From: CAZWAP01 sp964632005
GTDB taxonomy: Bacteria; Planctomycetota; Phycisphaerae; Sedimentisphaerales; Anaerobacaceae
Assembly: GCA_964632005.1 (NCBI GenBank)
Contig: CAZWAP010000020.1
Span: forward strand, 1-39,641
Reading direction: 5' to 3'
DNA length: 39,641 bases
The notes under the pieces were generated by a model, which did not search any database, had not been told where the DNA came from, and saw nothing but the letters and a program-made list of their open reading frames with translations. A program made the position numbers and the translations under genes. Positions 7,471-16,122 of the stretch are shown one piece after another. Numbering within the stretch: position 1 is the first letter of the stretch; each line of letters opens with the position of its first letter.

Positions 7471-7784
7471 CTGTTTGTATTTTCGCTTGTGTTTCTTACG
7501 CGAATCCTTTTGCCCCCGGTGGACTCACCGCTAAGATTTACCTTTCTGCCGGCTTCACCGGTCTTGTTCGGCCGTAGACTATACAGTGAAAAATCGCTTA
7601 TGGAAAGGGCATATCCGAAAGGTAACTGTCCCAACGATTGTGGAGATTTTTACGATGCCCAACTTATTGTGCTTTTCAGGCTCACCGAACCACGAGGTTT
7701 TGAGCCCAAAATAGGCAGCCACAGAATTTGGGATAGTTGCACGGCATTAGAAAGCCGTCGTACAGCCCGGTACGCGCGGGCTTA
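7471..7784. other. Intergenic region between glyS and asnS
   Basis: The 314 bases separate two minus-strand synthetase genes. The glyS-proximal end holds two hairpins (separate entry). No gene, T-box or other riboswitch signature was recognised. The asnS promoter is not obvious. Confidence 0.4.
7741..7782 (-). terminator. Tandem hairpins just after glyS
   Basis: AGCCCG (7764-7769) pairs with CGGGCT (7777-7782), two bases beyond the glyS stop. ACGGC (7741-7745) pairs with GCCGT (7754-7758). There is no T-run, so this is at best a factor-dependent terminator or a 3' end stabiliser. Confidence 0.35.
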
Positions 7785-9263
7785 TCACGTATCGAGCTTT
7801 CCCCGGAGGTGGTCTGCGAGCTGGTCTGTGGAGACGCGGACCTGGTCCATCGAATCGCGGTCGCGGACGGTTACGGTGTTGTCCTGGAGCGTCTGGCCGT
7901 CAACAGTCACGCACAGAGGCGTGCCGGCCTCGTCCTGGCGGCGGTAGCGCCGGCCGATCGCGCCTTTCTCGTCGTAGAAGCAGTTGAAATGTCTCTTGAG
8001 GTCGTCGTAAATCTTCCTGGCTATATCGGGCATACCTTCCTTCCTGACCAGCGGGAAGACCCCGACCTTTACGGGGGCCAGGGCCGGGTGGAATCGCAGC
8101 AGATTACGGGTCTCGCCACGGACCTCTTCCTCGTCGTAGGCGTCCACCAGAAATGCCAGGGTGCTTCTATCGATGCCGGCTGACGGCTCGATAACATAGG
8201 GGATGTAGCGCTGTTTCTTCTGGTCGTCGAAGTACGAGAGCGGCCCGGACTGGTAGTCCTCGGCCTCGCGGGCAAGCTCGATTTTTGTCAGGTCGCCGTT
8301 GTTCTCGTACCACTTGTTGAGTGTTCTTATGCCGCGCTGGTGCTGGCGCAGGTCGAAATCGGTGCGGTTGGCGATGCCCTCGAGCTCCTGCCAGTCCCCC
8401 GAGCCGAAGGGGAACCTGTATTCGACATCGACGCAGCTCTTGGCGTAGTGTGCCAGCTCGTCGGCGTCGTGTTCGCGCAAGCGCAGGTTCTGCCTTTTCA
8501 GGCCGAGCTGGATATACCAGTTGAAACGAGCCTGCTTCCAGTACTCGAACCATTCCTCGTCGGTGCCCGGCTCACAGAAAAACTCCAGCTCAGCCTGCTC
8601 GAACTCGCGGGTCCGGAAGATAAAGGCCCTGGTGGTTACCTCGTTGCGGAAGCTCTTGCCGATCTGCGCGATGCCGAAAGGTATCTTCACGCGCGTCGTG
8701 TCCAGGACATTGCGGAAATTAGCGAAGATACCCTGCGCTGTTTCCGGCCGAAGGAACATCGCCATCGAGTCGTCAACGTTTGCTCCCATTTGGGTCTCAA
8801 ACATCAGCTTGAAAGGCATAGGGTCGGTGAATCGGCCGACCGTGCCGCAATTGGGGCAGACCTTGCTTGCCAGATCGTGGGCCTTGGCCCGGGCGGTGTC
8901 AATGGAGACGTGCTCGGTGTGCTCGGCGGCGTGTTCAGGGTTCTTTTCTTGGAGGTGATCGACGCGCGTCCGCATGTTGCATTTCTTGCACTCGACGACC
9001 AGGTCGGCGAACTTGTCCGCGTGTCCGGAGGATTTCCACACCATCGGGTGCATAAGGATGCTGCAGTCCAGCCCGACCACATCGTCGCGCATCTGGACGA
9101 TGCTCTTCCACCAGGCCTTCTTGACGTTGTTCTTCAGCTCGACGCCGAGCGGGCCATAATCGTAGCAGCTCGCCAGCCCGCCGTAGATCTCGCTCGACTG
9201 GAAAATAAAGCCTCTCCTTTTGCACAGAGATACGATGTCGTCGAGCTTGGTGATCTTAGCCAT
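7785..9263 (-). CDS. glyS: Glycyl-tRNA synthetase, single-chain dimeric type
   Basis: The 492-residue enzyme is the eukaryotic/archaeal-like homodimeric GlyRS rather than the two-subunit GlyQ/GlyS form. Visible motifs are YGPLGVELKNNVKKAWW near the N-terminus, class II motif 2 in FRNEVTTRAFIFRTREFEQ, and the motif 3 region VIEPSAGIDRSTLAFL. A C-terminal anticodon-binding domain follows (APVKVGVFPLV). A CKKC and a CPNC pair in the insertion (about residues 88-150) suggest a zinc site. The frame extends 34 codons upstream, but MAKITKLDD at 9263 is the family-like start. A promoter with a perfect TATAAT lies about 50 bases upstream. Confidence 0.96.
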   Translation of the reverse strand: MAKITKLDDIVSLCKRRGFIFQSSEIYGGLASCYDYGPLGVELKNNVKKAWWKSIVQMRDDVVGLDCSILMHPMVWKSSGHADKFADLVVECKKCNMRTRVDHLQEKNPEHAAEHTEHVSIDTARAKAHDLASKVCPNCGTVGRFTDPMPFKLMFETQMGANVDDSMAMFLRPETAQGIFANFRNVLDTTRVKIPFGIAQIGKSFRNEVTTRAFIFRTREFEQAELEFFCEPGTDEEWFEYWKQARFNWYIQLGLKRQNLRLREHDADELAHYAKSCVDVEYRFPFGSGDWQELEGIANRTDFDLRQHQRGIRTLNKWYENNGDLTKIELAREAEDYQSGPLSYFDDQKKQRYIPYVIEPSAGIDRSTLAFLVDAYDEEEVRGETRNLLRFHPALAPVKVGVFPLVRKEGMPDIARKIYDDLKRHFNCFYDEKGAIGRRYRRQDEAGTPLCVTVDGQTLQDNTVTVRDRDSMDQVRVSTDQLADHLRGKLDT

Positions 9264-9311
9264 ACCTGTGTTTCCCCGGGATAATACGGTTTTCCAAACG
9301 GCGACCGGCCA

Positions 9312-9339
9312 ATTATATAGTACCGAGCACGGATTACAA
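9312..9339 (-). promoter_or_regulatory. Promoter of glyS
   Basis: On the minus strand, TTGTAA (9339-9334), 16 bases and TATAAT (9317-9312) give a 4/6 -35 and a perfect -10. The predicted start is about 9305, leaving a leader of about 40 bases. Confidence 0.55.
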
Positions 9340-9427
9340 GGATTGTCGGCCGACCGGGGCGGCACCGGCCTGATGAATACAACGTGGTTCGAGCTGCTTT
9401 TTTGCTCCCGCAGTCCGTGGCAGCGGC

Positions 9428-9456
9428 TTGTCAGGGCGGCCGAGATATGTTATATG
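9428..9456 (+). promoter_or_regulatory. Candidate promoter of the metallopeptidase/ATP-grasp pair
   Basis: TTGTCA (9428-9433), 17 bases and TATATG (9451-9456) match consensus at 5/6 and 4/6. The predicted start is about 9463, some 80 bases before the GTG start. Confidence 0.4.
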
Positions 9457-9541
9457 ATTCGCATTGGATATCCGCGAAATCGGCATCCGAGCCTGGGATT
9501 GGCCTTCCCCGGATGCAGCCTCGCAGTGCAGAGGGCGAAGC

Positions 9542-10585
9542 GTGGCACGGGTACCCATCGGAAAGGCCCAGACAGTGGAAAACTGGGAACAGTTACCGGA
9601 TGAGGAAATCCTGAGATTCAGGATTAAAGACTTCAAACTGCAGATTGCCGGTTCCGTTCTCGAATCATTTGTGGAGCGGCTGTACGAGGAATTGGCAAAC
9701 AAGGGAATGCGGTTTCGTCCTCCATGTTACCTCGCCGATGAGTGGCTTTGTCCCGACAGGGTCCCGATCATCGGAATACCGTTTTGGCTCGCCCACCCGC
9801 GGCTCAAGGCGATCGAGCAGAAAATGATGTTCGAAGTCGAGGGTGGGACGGAAGATTCGTGCATGAAGCTGCTGCGTCATGAATGCGGGCACGCCGTCAA
9901 TTACGCCTACGAGTTGTACAGGAGGACGCGCTGGCGGGAATTGTTCGGGCCTTTTACCTCGAACTACTCGAACAGTTACTACTATCAGCCCTACTCGAAG
10001 CGCTACGTAATACACCTTGAGGACGGCTACGCCCAGGCCCATCCAGACGAGGACTTCGCCGAGACGTTCGCGGTCTGGCTTGCCCCTGACAGTCGGTGGG
10101 AGGATAAGTACGGCGATTGGCCCGTGATCCGGAAGCTGCGCTACGTGGATCGGTTGATCAAGAAGATCGCCGAGAAGCCTCCTGTCCACAGCGTGCGTCA
10201 GCGGCCCCCCTGGGCAGCCTCACGCATGGTCTCCACGCTCGCGGCCTATTACGAGCGAAGGCGCAAGGTCCTGGGCAGTTCCTTCTTGGGCTACTACGAC
10301 GAGAGCCTCAAGACAGTCTTCTCCTCGGCCCGGACCGCCCCCGCTTCTGCCAGGGCATCGAGCCTGCTCCGCCGGAATCGCCGGCGCATCGTCGACAACG
10401 TGGCCAGATGGACCGGCCACCGCAAATACGATGTTTACCAGCTTGTCAATAAGCTTATCGCTCGTTGCGATGCGCTGAAGTTGTACGCTGCTGACGGGGA
10501 CCTTAACGACATCGTCGGCATAACCGCTTTCGTTACGGCTATTGCCAGCAACGCCCTGCGAGCCGAGAGAGGCAGCAAAAGATAA
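9542..10585 (+). CDS. Putative zinc-binding metallopeptidase (Peptidase_Mx-like)
   Basis: The 347-residue protein carries LLRHECGHAVNYAYEL, a HExxH-type zinc site with a GH signature, and AHPDEDFAETFAVWL about 70 residues later. That second motif supplies the downstream acidic/zinc-ligand region typical of the uncharacterised Peptidase_Mx-like group. There is no signal peptide, so it is probably cytoplasmic. The frame is open from TTG 9464, but GTG 9542 is chosen: GAGG lies seven bases before it and the product then begins MARVPIGKAQ. Its stop overlaps the start of the next gene (TAATG), implying translational coupling with the ATP-grasp ligase. The substrate is unknown. Confidence 0.8.
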   Translation: MARVPIGKAQTVENWEQLPDEEILRFRIKDFKLQIAGSVLESFVERLYEELANKGMRFRPPCYLADEWLCPDRVPIIGIPFWLAHPRLKAIEQKMMFEVEGGTEDSCMKLLRHECGHAVNYAYELYRRTRWRELFGPFTSNYSNSYYYQPYSKRYVIHLEDGYAQAHPDEDFAETFAVWLAPDSRWEDKYGDWPVIRKLRYVDRLIKKIAEKPPVHSVRQRPPWAASRMVSTLAAYYERRRKVLGSSFLGYYDESLKTVFSSARTAPASARASSLLRRNRRRIVDNVARWTGHRKYDVYQLVNKLIARCDALKLYAADGDLNDIVGITAFVTAIASNALRAERGSKR

Positions 10586-11592
10586 TGGCCCGGAAGTTGA
10601 ACATAACAGCTCTGGTTGACGAATCGAGCATACCAGCAGACGACCCCGAGTTCACCGGTAGCCCCGATGTCCCGACCACCGAGCATCACGTCATAGAGAC
10701 ACTCCGCCTACTGGGGCACGAGGTCTCGGTTTGCCCGGTGGTCGAGAACGTTGGCACGCTGGTAGAGACCCTTAGGGACCAGGAGCCGGACCTGGTTTTC
10801 AACCTCACCGAGCAGTTCGGCGGTGACAGGCGGTACGACAAGAACATAGCGGCGCTGCTGGAGATTCTCGGTATTCCCTTTACGGGCACGGGGGCGATGG
10901 GGCTTATGCTCTGCCGGGACAAGCGCCTGTGCAAACAGCTGCTGAGCCTTCACAGAATACGCGTTCCCGATTTCCTGTCGTTCCCGTTGAACCGTGCTGT
11001 CCGGGTCCCCAAGGGTGTTCGCTACCCGCTTGTGGTCAAGCCAGCGTTCGAAGACAGCTCCGAAGGTATCTCAAACGCGTCGCTTGTTGCCAACGAAGGC
11101 GCGCTGAGGGAGCGGACGAAGTTTGTCCACGAGCGGTGGGAACAGCCTGTGATTGCGGAGGAATACATCAAGGGGCGGGAATTGTACGTGAGTATTCTCG
11201 GCAACAGGAGGTTGACGGTTTTTCCGGTGCGTGAGTGTTTTTTCAACTACGACGGTGACGATGGCCCGGCCCTTGCTACTTATCGGGTAAAGTGGAATCG
11301 TCAATACCGTGAAAAGTGGAACATCACGTTCGGGTTCGCCGAGCTTGACCTGCAGACTACCAAGAACATCGAGCGGACCTGCCGAAAGGTTTACCGCGTT
11401 TTGCAGATACGAGACTACGGGCGAATAGACCTCCGCCTGCGGCCGGACGGCAAGCTGGTCATCCTCGAGGCCAATCCCAACCCGGATATCGCTTACGGCG
11501 AGGAGGTGGCCGAGGCCGCCGAAAAAGCGGGACTCTCCTACGAAAACCTCATCGACCGCATCCTCAAGCTCGCCCTGAGCCGCTACAGGTAG
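10585..11592 (+). CDS. ATP-grasp ligase, D-alanine-D-alanine ligase-like
   Basis: The 335-residue protein has the three-part ATP-grasp layout. An N-terminal domain includes DLVFNLTEQFGGD. The central ATP-binding part has YPLVVKPAFEDSSEGIS and VIAEEYIKGRELYVSILG. The metal-binding end has RIDLRLRPDGKLVILEANPNPDIA. It resembles D-Ala-D-Ala ligase but is too diverged to be called Ddl. It more likely joins an amino acid or small carboxylate to an amine of unknown identity. The ATG overlaps the TAA of the metallopeptidase gene by one base. A ligase translated with a peptidase suggests synthesis and cleavage of the same peptide-like bond; this is inference. Confidence 0.82.
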   Translation: MARKLNITALVDESSIPADDPEFTGSPDVPTTEHHVIETLRLLGHEVSVCPVVENVGTLVETLRDQEPDLVFNLTEQFGGDRRYDKNIAALLEILGIPFTGTGAMGLMLCRDKRLCKQLLSLHRIRVPDFLSFPLNRAVRVPKGVRYPLVVKPAFEDSSEGISNASLVANEGALRERTKFVHERWEQPVIAEEYIKGRELYVSILGNRRLTVFPVRECFFNYDGDDGPALATYRVKWNRQYREKWNITFGFAELDLQTTKNIERTCRKVYRVLQIRDYGRIDLRLRPDGKLVILEANPNPDIAYGEEVAEAAEKAGLSYENLIDRILKLALSRYR

Positions 11593-11722
11593 ACGCAGGT
11601 TTGCTCGACAAGCTGGGGGCTTTGCCTTGCTGTGCGGCCGATGAGGCAGACAACCTACTTTCCAAGAGCGCCGGCGGGATGGTGACGTGCGTCTCTTTTG
11701 CGAGCGGACGGCAGGATTGGGC

Positions 11723-11751
11723 TGGGCAATAAGGACCTTAGGTGGTATTAT
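11723..11751 (+). promoter_or_regulatory. Promoter of the M16 peptidase-sulfatase gene run
   Basis: TGGGCA (11723-11728), 17 bases and TATTAT (11746-11751), with an extended -10 TGG directly before the -10. The predicted start is about 11758, 23 bases before the first M16 gene. Confidence 0.5.
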
Positions 11752-11780
11752 GCAAGAAAAATTTTGACTGAATCTGACAA

Positions 11781-13013
11781 ATGGCTGAAAGACTCCACAG
11801 ACGCATATTGGACAACGGGATGGTGCTCCTGGGCGAGCCGATGGAAGGCGTTGAGTCGGTTGCGTTCAACTTGATGCTGCCCGCCGGCGCTTCAGCGCTG
11901 CCCGAAGGCTGCTGCGGCGCTCCAAGTGTGATCGCGGACTGGATCTTCAGGGGCGCAGGCAGCAGGAGCAGCAGGCAGCTCAGTGACGCCCTGGACGGTC
12001 TGGGCCTCCACAGGGCCAGTTCAGTCGGCAGCGCCCATATATCCATCGGCGCAGCGCTCGAATCGGCTAACCTTGCCCCGGCTCTCGGGCTTTACGCTGA
12101 CATCATTCTCAGACCCAATCTGCGTGACGATGAATTCGAGCTGGCAAGGCAATTGGCCCTCGACGCCGTCCGCGCCCTGGACGACGAACCCCGGCAGAAG
12201 GTGGTGATCAAGCTGAAGGAACAGTTCTATCCGTATCCGCTGGGGCGGAGCACCGTCGGAGACGTCGATCAGTTGAGATCTCTGGCGCCGGGGATGGCAA
12301 GGCAGATAGTCAAGGAATACTTCCGCCCTTCACAGATGATATTTTCCGTCGCTGGCAAGTATGACTTCGATGATGTGTGCATACAGCTTGAGAAGCTCTT
12401 TGACGACGAGCGGACGCCAGAGCCGCCCCAAATCAAGTTGGGCCCACGGGGAAATAGATACCTGCATATCGAAGACCGCAGCGCGCAGGTTCATATCGGC
12501 CTGATGACGAGTTCGGCAAGGCCGGGCGACGAGAACTACTACAATGCCCGCCTCGCCGTCTCGGTCCTTTCGGGTGGGATGAGCGCCAGATTATTCACGG
12601 AGGTCCGCGAGAAACGTGGCCTATGCTACGCTGTCGGGGCCCGCTACCACGGATTGAAACAGGCCGCAGGTGTAATCTGCTACGCCGGCACCACCCCGGA
12701 CAAGGCCCAGGAGACCATCGATGTCATAACAGACCAGTTCGAACGCCTGGCCGACGGAATCACACCGGAAGAAATGGACAGGGCCAAGGTAGGTCTGAAA
12801 AGCTCACTGATATTGCAGAGCGAGTCCTCCAGCAGCAGGGCCAGCGCCATCGGAACCGACTATTACCTTCTGGGCCGGGTCAGGAGTCTTGATGAGATAA
12901 AAGAGAAGATAGACGCCACCACCGTCGATTCGGTGCTCGGCTACCTGCGGGACAACAGGTTCAGGGAATTTACAGTTGTTACGATCGGCCCCAGGCCAGT
13001 GAGCGTCGAGTAG
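11781..13013 (+). CDS. M16 family peptidase-like protein, non-catalytic subunit
   Basis: The 410-residue protein has the two-domain M16 (insulinase/processing peptidase) fold. The N-terminal half lacks the zinc motif HxxEH; the equivalent stretch reads GAPSVIADWIFRG. The C-terminal half keeps the substrate-gripping Arg/Tyr region GGMSARLFTEVREKRGLCYAVGA in degenerate form. This is the pattern of the non-catalytic partner in heterodimeric M16 enzymes such as the alpha subunit of mitochondrial processing peptidase. The catalytic partner begins eight bases downstream. No signal peptide is visible. It probably acts with the next gene product in peptide or protein processing. Confidence 0.88.
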   Translation: MAERLHRRILDNGMVLLGEPMEGVESVAFNLMLPAGASALPEGCCGAPSVIADWIFRGAGSRSSRQLSDALDGLGLHRASSVGSAHISIGAALESANLAPALGLYADIILRPNLRDDEFELARQLALDAVRALDDEPRQKVVIKLKEQFYPYPLGRSTVGDVDQLRSLAPGMARQIVKEYFRPSQMIFSVAGKYDFDDVCIQLEKLFDDERTPEPPQIKLGPRGNRYLHIEDRSAQVHIGLMTSSARPGDENYYNARLAVSVLSGGMSARLFTEVREKRGLCYAVGARYHGLKQAAGVICYAGTTPDKAQETIDVITDQFERLADGITPEEMDRAKVGLKSSLILQSESSSSRASAIGTDYYLLGRVRSLDEIKEKIDATTVDSVLGYLRDNRFREFTVVTIGPRPVSVE

Positions 13014-13021
13014 AGCAAAGA

Positions 13022-14251
13022 ATGGAATTCAGGGAAAAAACGTTAGAGAACGGGTTGTCCATCATCGGGGAGCTCAACACGTCCGCCAAGTCGGCGGCCG
13101 TGGGGTTCTTCGTCAGGACCGGCTCACGCGACGAGGCCGAGCAAATAAACGGCGTATCGCATTACCTCGAACACATGCTCTTCAAGGGCACCGACAGGCT
13201 CAGCGCCTTCGAGGTCAACAGGGCATTTGACCGAACCGGCGCGCAGTTCAATGCCTTCACCAGCGAAGAAAACACGGTTTACTACGCAGCGGTTCTTCCG
13301 GAATACCTCGCTGAAGTTACCCGGCTCTGGATCGAGCTGATGAGGCCGGCTCTCCGGGATGAGGACTTCCAGCTCGAGAAAAACGTCATCAAAGAAGAAA
13401 TCGCTATGTACAAGGACACGCCGAGCTTCGATGTTATGGACAGGTGCAGACACCTGCATTTTGACGGCCACCCCTGCGGCTACAGTGTGCTCGGCAGCGA
13501 GGAAAGCATAGAAGGTCTGAGCGCCGAGCAGATGCGCGACTATTTCAGCAGGCGATACGTACCCAACAACATGGCACTGGCCTTCGCGGGCAATTTTGAC
13601 TGGGACCGGCTATGCTCCGTTGTCGAGGAGCCTTGTTCTCGGTGGCGGCCGCGCGCCGCAGAAAGGAAACTGGAGCACTGCCGGGGAAGCGGAAAGAAAC
13701 ACCGCCTGGAGAAGTCGAATCTGGCCCGCGAGCATATATGCTTGATGAGCACCGGCGTCTCCGCCCAGGATGAGCGTCGGTTCGCCGCCTCACTTCTGGC
13801 TTGTGTTATAGGCGATGATGTCGGCTCGCGCTTCTTCTGGGAGCTTGTGGACAGGGCCCTGGCCGAGGCGGCCAGCATGCAATTTGCCGCAATGGACGGC
13901 ACCGGTGCGTTTTGCAGTTACATCCGATGCAGCATCGACAACGCCGGCAAGGTCCTTGAGGTCGTCAGACGCATCTTTGAACAGGTCGACCGGGACGGAA
14001 TAACCGAAGCGGAACTGACCAAGGCCAAGAACAAGGTGCTCAGTGCGCTTGTAATCAAGAACGAACTGCCTATGGGCCGGCTCGTCGACCTGGGTTTCAA
14101 CTGGACTTATTTGCGAGAATACCGCACAATAGAACAGGATGTCGCGGCGATCAAGGCCGTGACTGTTAGCGATGTTAATGCGGTCATAAAACAGTGCAAC
14201 CTGTGTGATTTCACGCAGTACTCGATAGGTCCAGCAGCTCGGCCTGAATGA
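13022..14251 (+). CDS. M16 family zinc peptidase, catalytic subunit
   Basis: The 409-residue protein has the inverted zinc motif HYLEH (H47, E50, H51) in GVSHYLEHMLFKGT. The third ligand is at E125/E126 in NVIKEEIAMY. The C-terminal half lacks the Arg/Tyr substrate-binding motif seen in the upstream partner; the region reads DDVGSRFFWELVDRALAE. The two proteins therefore complement each other and probably form one heterodimeric peptidase. It starts eight bases after the partner's stop and is followed 45 bases later by a sulfatase gene. The cellular substrate is unknown. Confidence 0.92.
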   Translation: MEFREKTLENGLSIIGELNTSAKSAAVGFFVRTGSRDEAEQINGVSHYLEHMLFKGTDRLSAFEVNRAFDRTGAQFNAFTSEENTVYYAAVLPEYLAEVTRLWIELMRPALRDEDFQLEKNVIKEEIAMYKDTPSFDVMDRCRHLHFDGHPCGYSVLGSEESIEGLSAEQMRDYFSRRYVPNNMALAFAGNFDWDRLCSVVEEPCSRWRPRAAERKLEHCRGSGKKHRLEKSNLAREHICLMSTGVSAQDERRFAASLLACVIGDDVGSRFFWELVDRALAEAASMQFAAMDGTGAFCSYIRCSIDNAGKVLEVVRRIFEQVDRDGITEAELTKAKNKVLSALVIKNELPMGRLVDLGFNWTYLREYRTIEQDVAAIKAVTVSDVNAVIKQCNLCDFTQYSIGPAARPE

Positions 14252-14296
14252 TAGACCGGCGCTAAATAAAGGTCTCAGATACAGAAGGGTTGAAAG

Positions 14297-16105
14297 ATGA
14301 ACGGAAAGACAGCGAAACAGTCAGGCGCAGCACTCAAAACTCAGCAACAGGGGATCGACCGGCGGGTTTTCCTCAAGAAGGTCGGCCTTACCGCGGCATC
14401 GGCAAATCTATTCTCTGCCTTGCCGGGCTGCACGGCTGCCCGCCGCGGGGCTGCCGGCCGAGCAAAGCCGCCCAACGTCGTCCTGGTGGTGACCGACGAC
14501 CAGGGATACGGCGACCTGCACTGCCACGGAAACGAAGTAATCGTCACGCCGAATCTCGACAGGCTGCACGCCGAGAGTATCAGATTGACGGATTTCCACG
14601 TTGACCCGACCTGCTCACCAACCCGCTCGGCTCTGATGACCGGGCACTACTCTTCCCGTACTGGCGTATGGCACACGATAATGGGCCGTTCGCTGTTGGG
14701 CAGGGACGAAGTGACAATGGCCGACGTATTTTCCTCGAACGGATATGCCACGGGCATCTTCGGCAAGTGGCACCTGGGCGACAACTATCCCTATCGACCA
14801 CAGGATCGAGGCTTCCAGGAGGTGCTGGTTCATGGCGGTGGAGGCGTCGGGCAAGGGCCCGATTACTGGGGAAACGACTACTTCGACGATACCTATTTCC
14901 ACAACGGCGTGCCTGAAAAATTCAAGGGTTACTGTACGGACGTCTGGTTTGACGAGGCGCTGAGATTCATCGAAGCAAACAAGGACAGGCCGTTCTTCTG
15001 CTACATCCCCACGAATGCCCCCCACGGCCCCTACAACGTCGCCGACAAGTACAGCAGGCCGTACCGCGACAAGGGTGTCCCCGCTGTCCAGGCCGCCTTT
15101 TTCGGGATGATCACGAACATCGACGAGAATATGAGCCGGCTGATGCAACGCCTCAGGCAGCTCGGGCTCGAGGAGAACACGATCCTCATCTTTATGACCG
15201 ACAACGGGACGTCCAGCGGCAGCTCAGCCGGCATGCGAGGCAAAAAAGGCTCCGAGTACGAGGGTGGACATCGCGTGCCGTTCTTTATCCGCTGGCCTGC
15301 AGGCGGATTAACCGGCGGCCGGGACATCGACACACTTGCCGCTCACATCGACGTACTTCCGACGCTCATAGACCTGTGCGGGTTGAAGAAACCGCGCAGC
15401 CTGAAGTTCGACGGAATGAGCCTGTCCCGTCTGCTGAGAGGCAGGGCCGGGAACTGGCCCGACCGAACCCTCTTCGTGCACTCCCAGAGGATCGAGTACC
15501 CCAAGAAATGGCGCAAAAGCGCCGTTATGACCGAGCAATGGCGATTGATAAACGGCACCGAACTCTATGACATTGTCGCCGACCCGGCCCAGAAGAATAA
15601 CATCGCCGATAGAAAGCCGGAGGTCGTCAGGAAACTGCGCAGGGCCTACGAGCGGTGGTGGGCGGACCTTTCCACCGAGTTCGACAAGTACTGCTACATC
15701 GTTCTCGGCTCCGATAAGCAGAACCCGACACGGCTGATGTCGCACGATTGGCACAGCCCGAACCCGGCGTGGAGTCAGACGGCCGTACGAAACGGCTCTA
15801 AGTCAAACGGTTTCTGGGCCGTTGAAATCGAGCGCGACGGAGAATATGAGATCTCGCTGCGCCGCTGGCCAGCTGAGCTCAACAAGCCTATAAATGCCGC
15901 CATTCCCAACGGCAGGGCGATCAATGCCGCCGAGGCCAGGATCACCATCGCCGATATAGACCAGAAAAAGCCGGTCCCTCGAGATGCCGTTGAAGTAAAG
16001 TTCCGCGTCAACCTCAAGGCCTGTAAGACAAGGCTGCAGACCTGGTTCATCGACGACAAAGGAGATTCGCGAGGGGCCTACTACGCCTACGTCAAACGCC
16101 TGTAG
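14297..16105 (+). CDS. Tat-exported sulfatase (S1 family) with extra C-terminal domain
   Basis: Sulfatases hydrolyse sulfate esters, here probably on a polysaccharide outside the cytoplasm. A twin-arginine signal DRRVFLKKVGL and a lipobox-like ALPGC lie near the N-terminus, suggesting a Tat lipoprotein. The metal site VVTDDQGYGDL is followed by the formylglycine site CSPTRSALMTG (C106). Further family motifs are FGKWHLG and FMTDNGTSSG. The 602 residues include about 130 at the C-terminus (from about 470) that look like a beta-rich carbohydrate-binding or jelly-roll module (GFWAVEIERDGEYEISLRRW). The cysteine needs conversion to formylglycine by an enzyme not seen here. It has an AGAAGGG-like ribosome site and is followed 17 bases later by a second sulfatase. 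Confidence 0.93.
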   Translation: MNGKTAKQSGAALKTQQQGIDRRVFLKKVGLTAASANLFSALPGCTAARRGAAGRAKPPNVVLVVTDDQGYGDLHCHGNEVIVTPNLDRLHAESIRLTDFHVDPTCSPTRSALMTGHYSSRTGVWHTIMGRSLLGRDEVTMADVFSSNGYATGIFGKWHLGDNYPYRPQDRGFQEVLVHGGGGVGQGPDYWGNDYFDDTYFHNGVPEKFKGYCTDVWFDEALRFIEANKDRPFFCYIPTNAPHGPYNVADKYSRPYRDKGVPAVQAAFFGMITNIDENMSRLMQRLRQLGLEENTILIFMTDNGTSSGSSAGMRGKKGSEYEGGHRVPFFIRWPAGGLTGGRDIDTLAAHIDVLPTLIDLCGLKKPRSLKFDGMSLSRLLRGRAGNWPDRTLFVHSQRIEYPKKWRKSAVMTEQWRLINGTELYDIVADPAQKNNIADRKPEVVRKLRRAYERWWADLSTEFDKYCYIVLGSDKQNPTRLMSHDWHSPNPAWSQTAVRNGSKSNGFWAVEIERDGEYEISLRRWPAELNKPINAAIPNGRAINAAEARITIADIDQKKPVPRDAVEVKFRVNLKACKTRLQTWFIDDKGDSRGAYYAYVKRL

Positions 16106-16122
16106 TCGAGCTGGAGTCTGAT

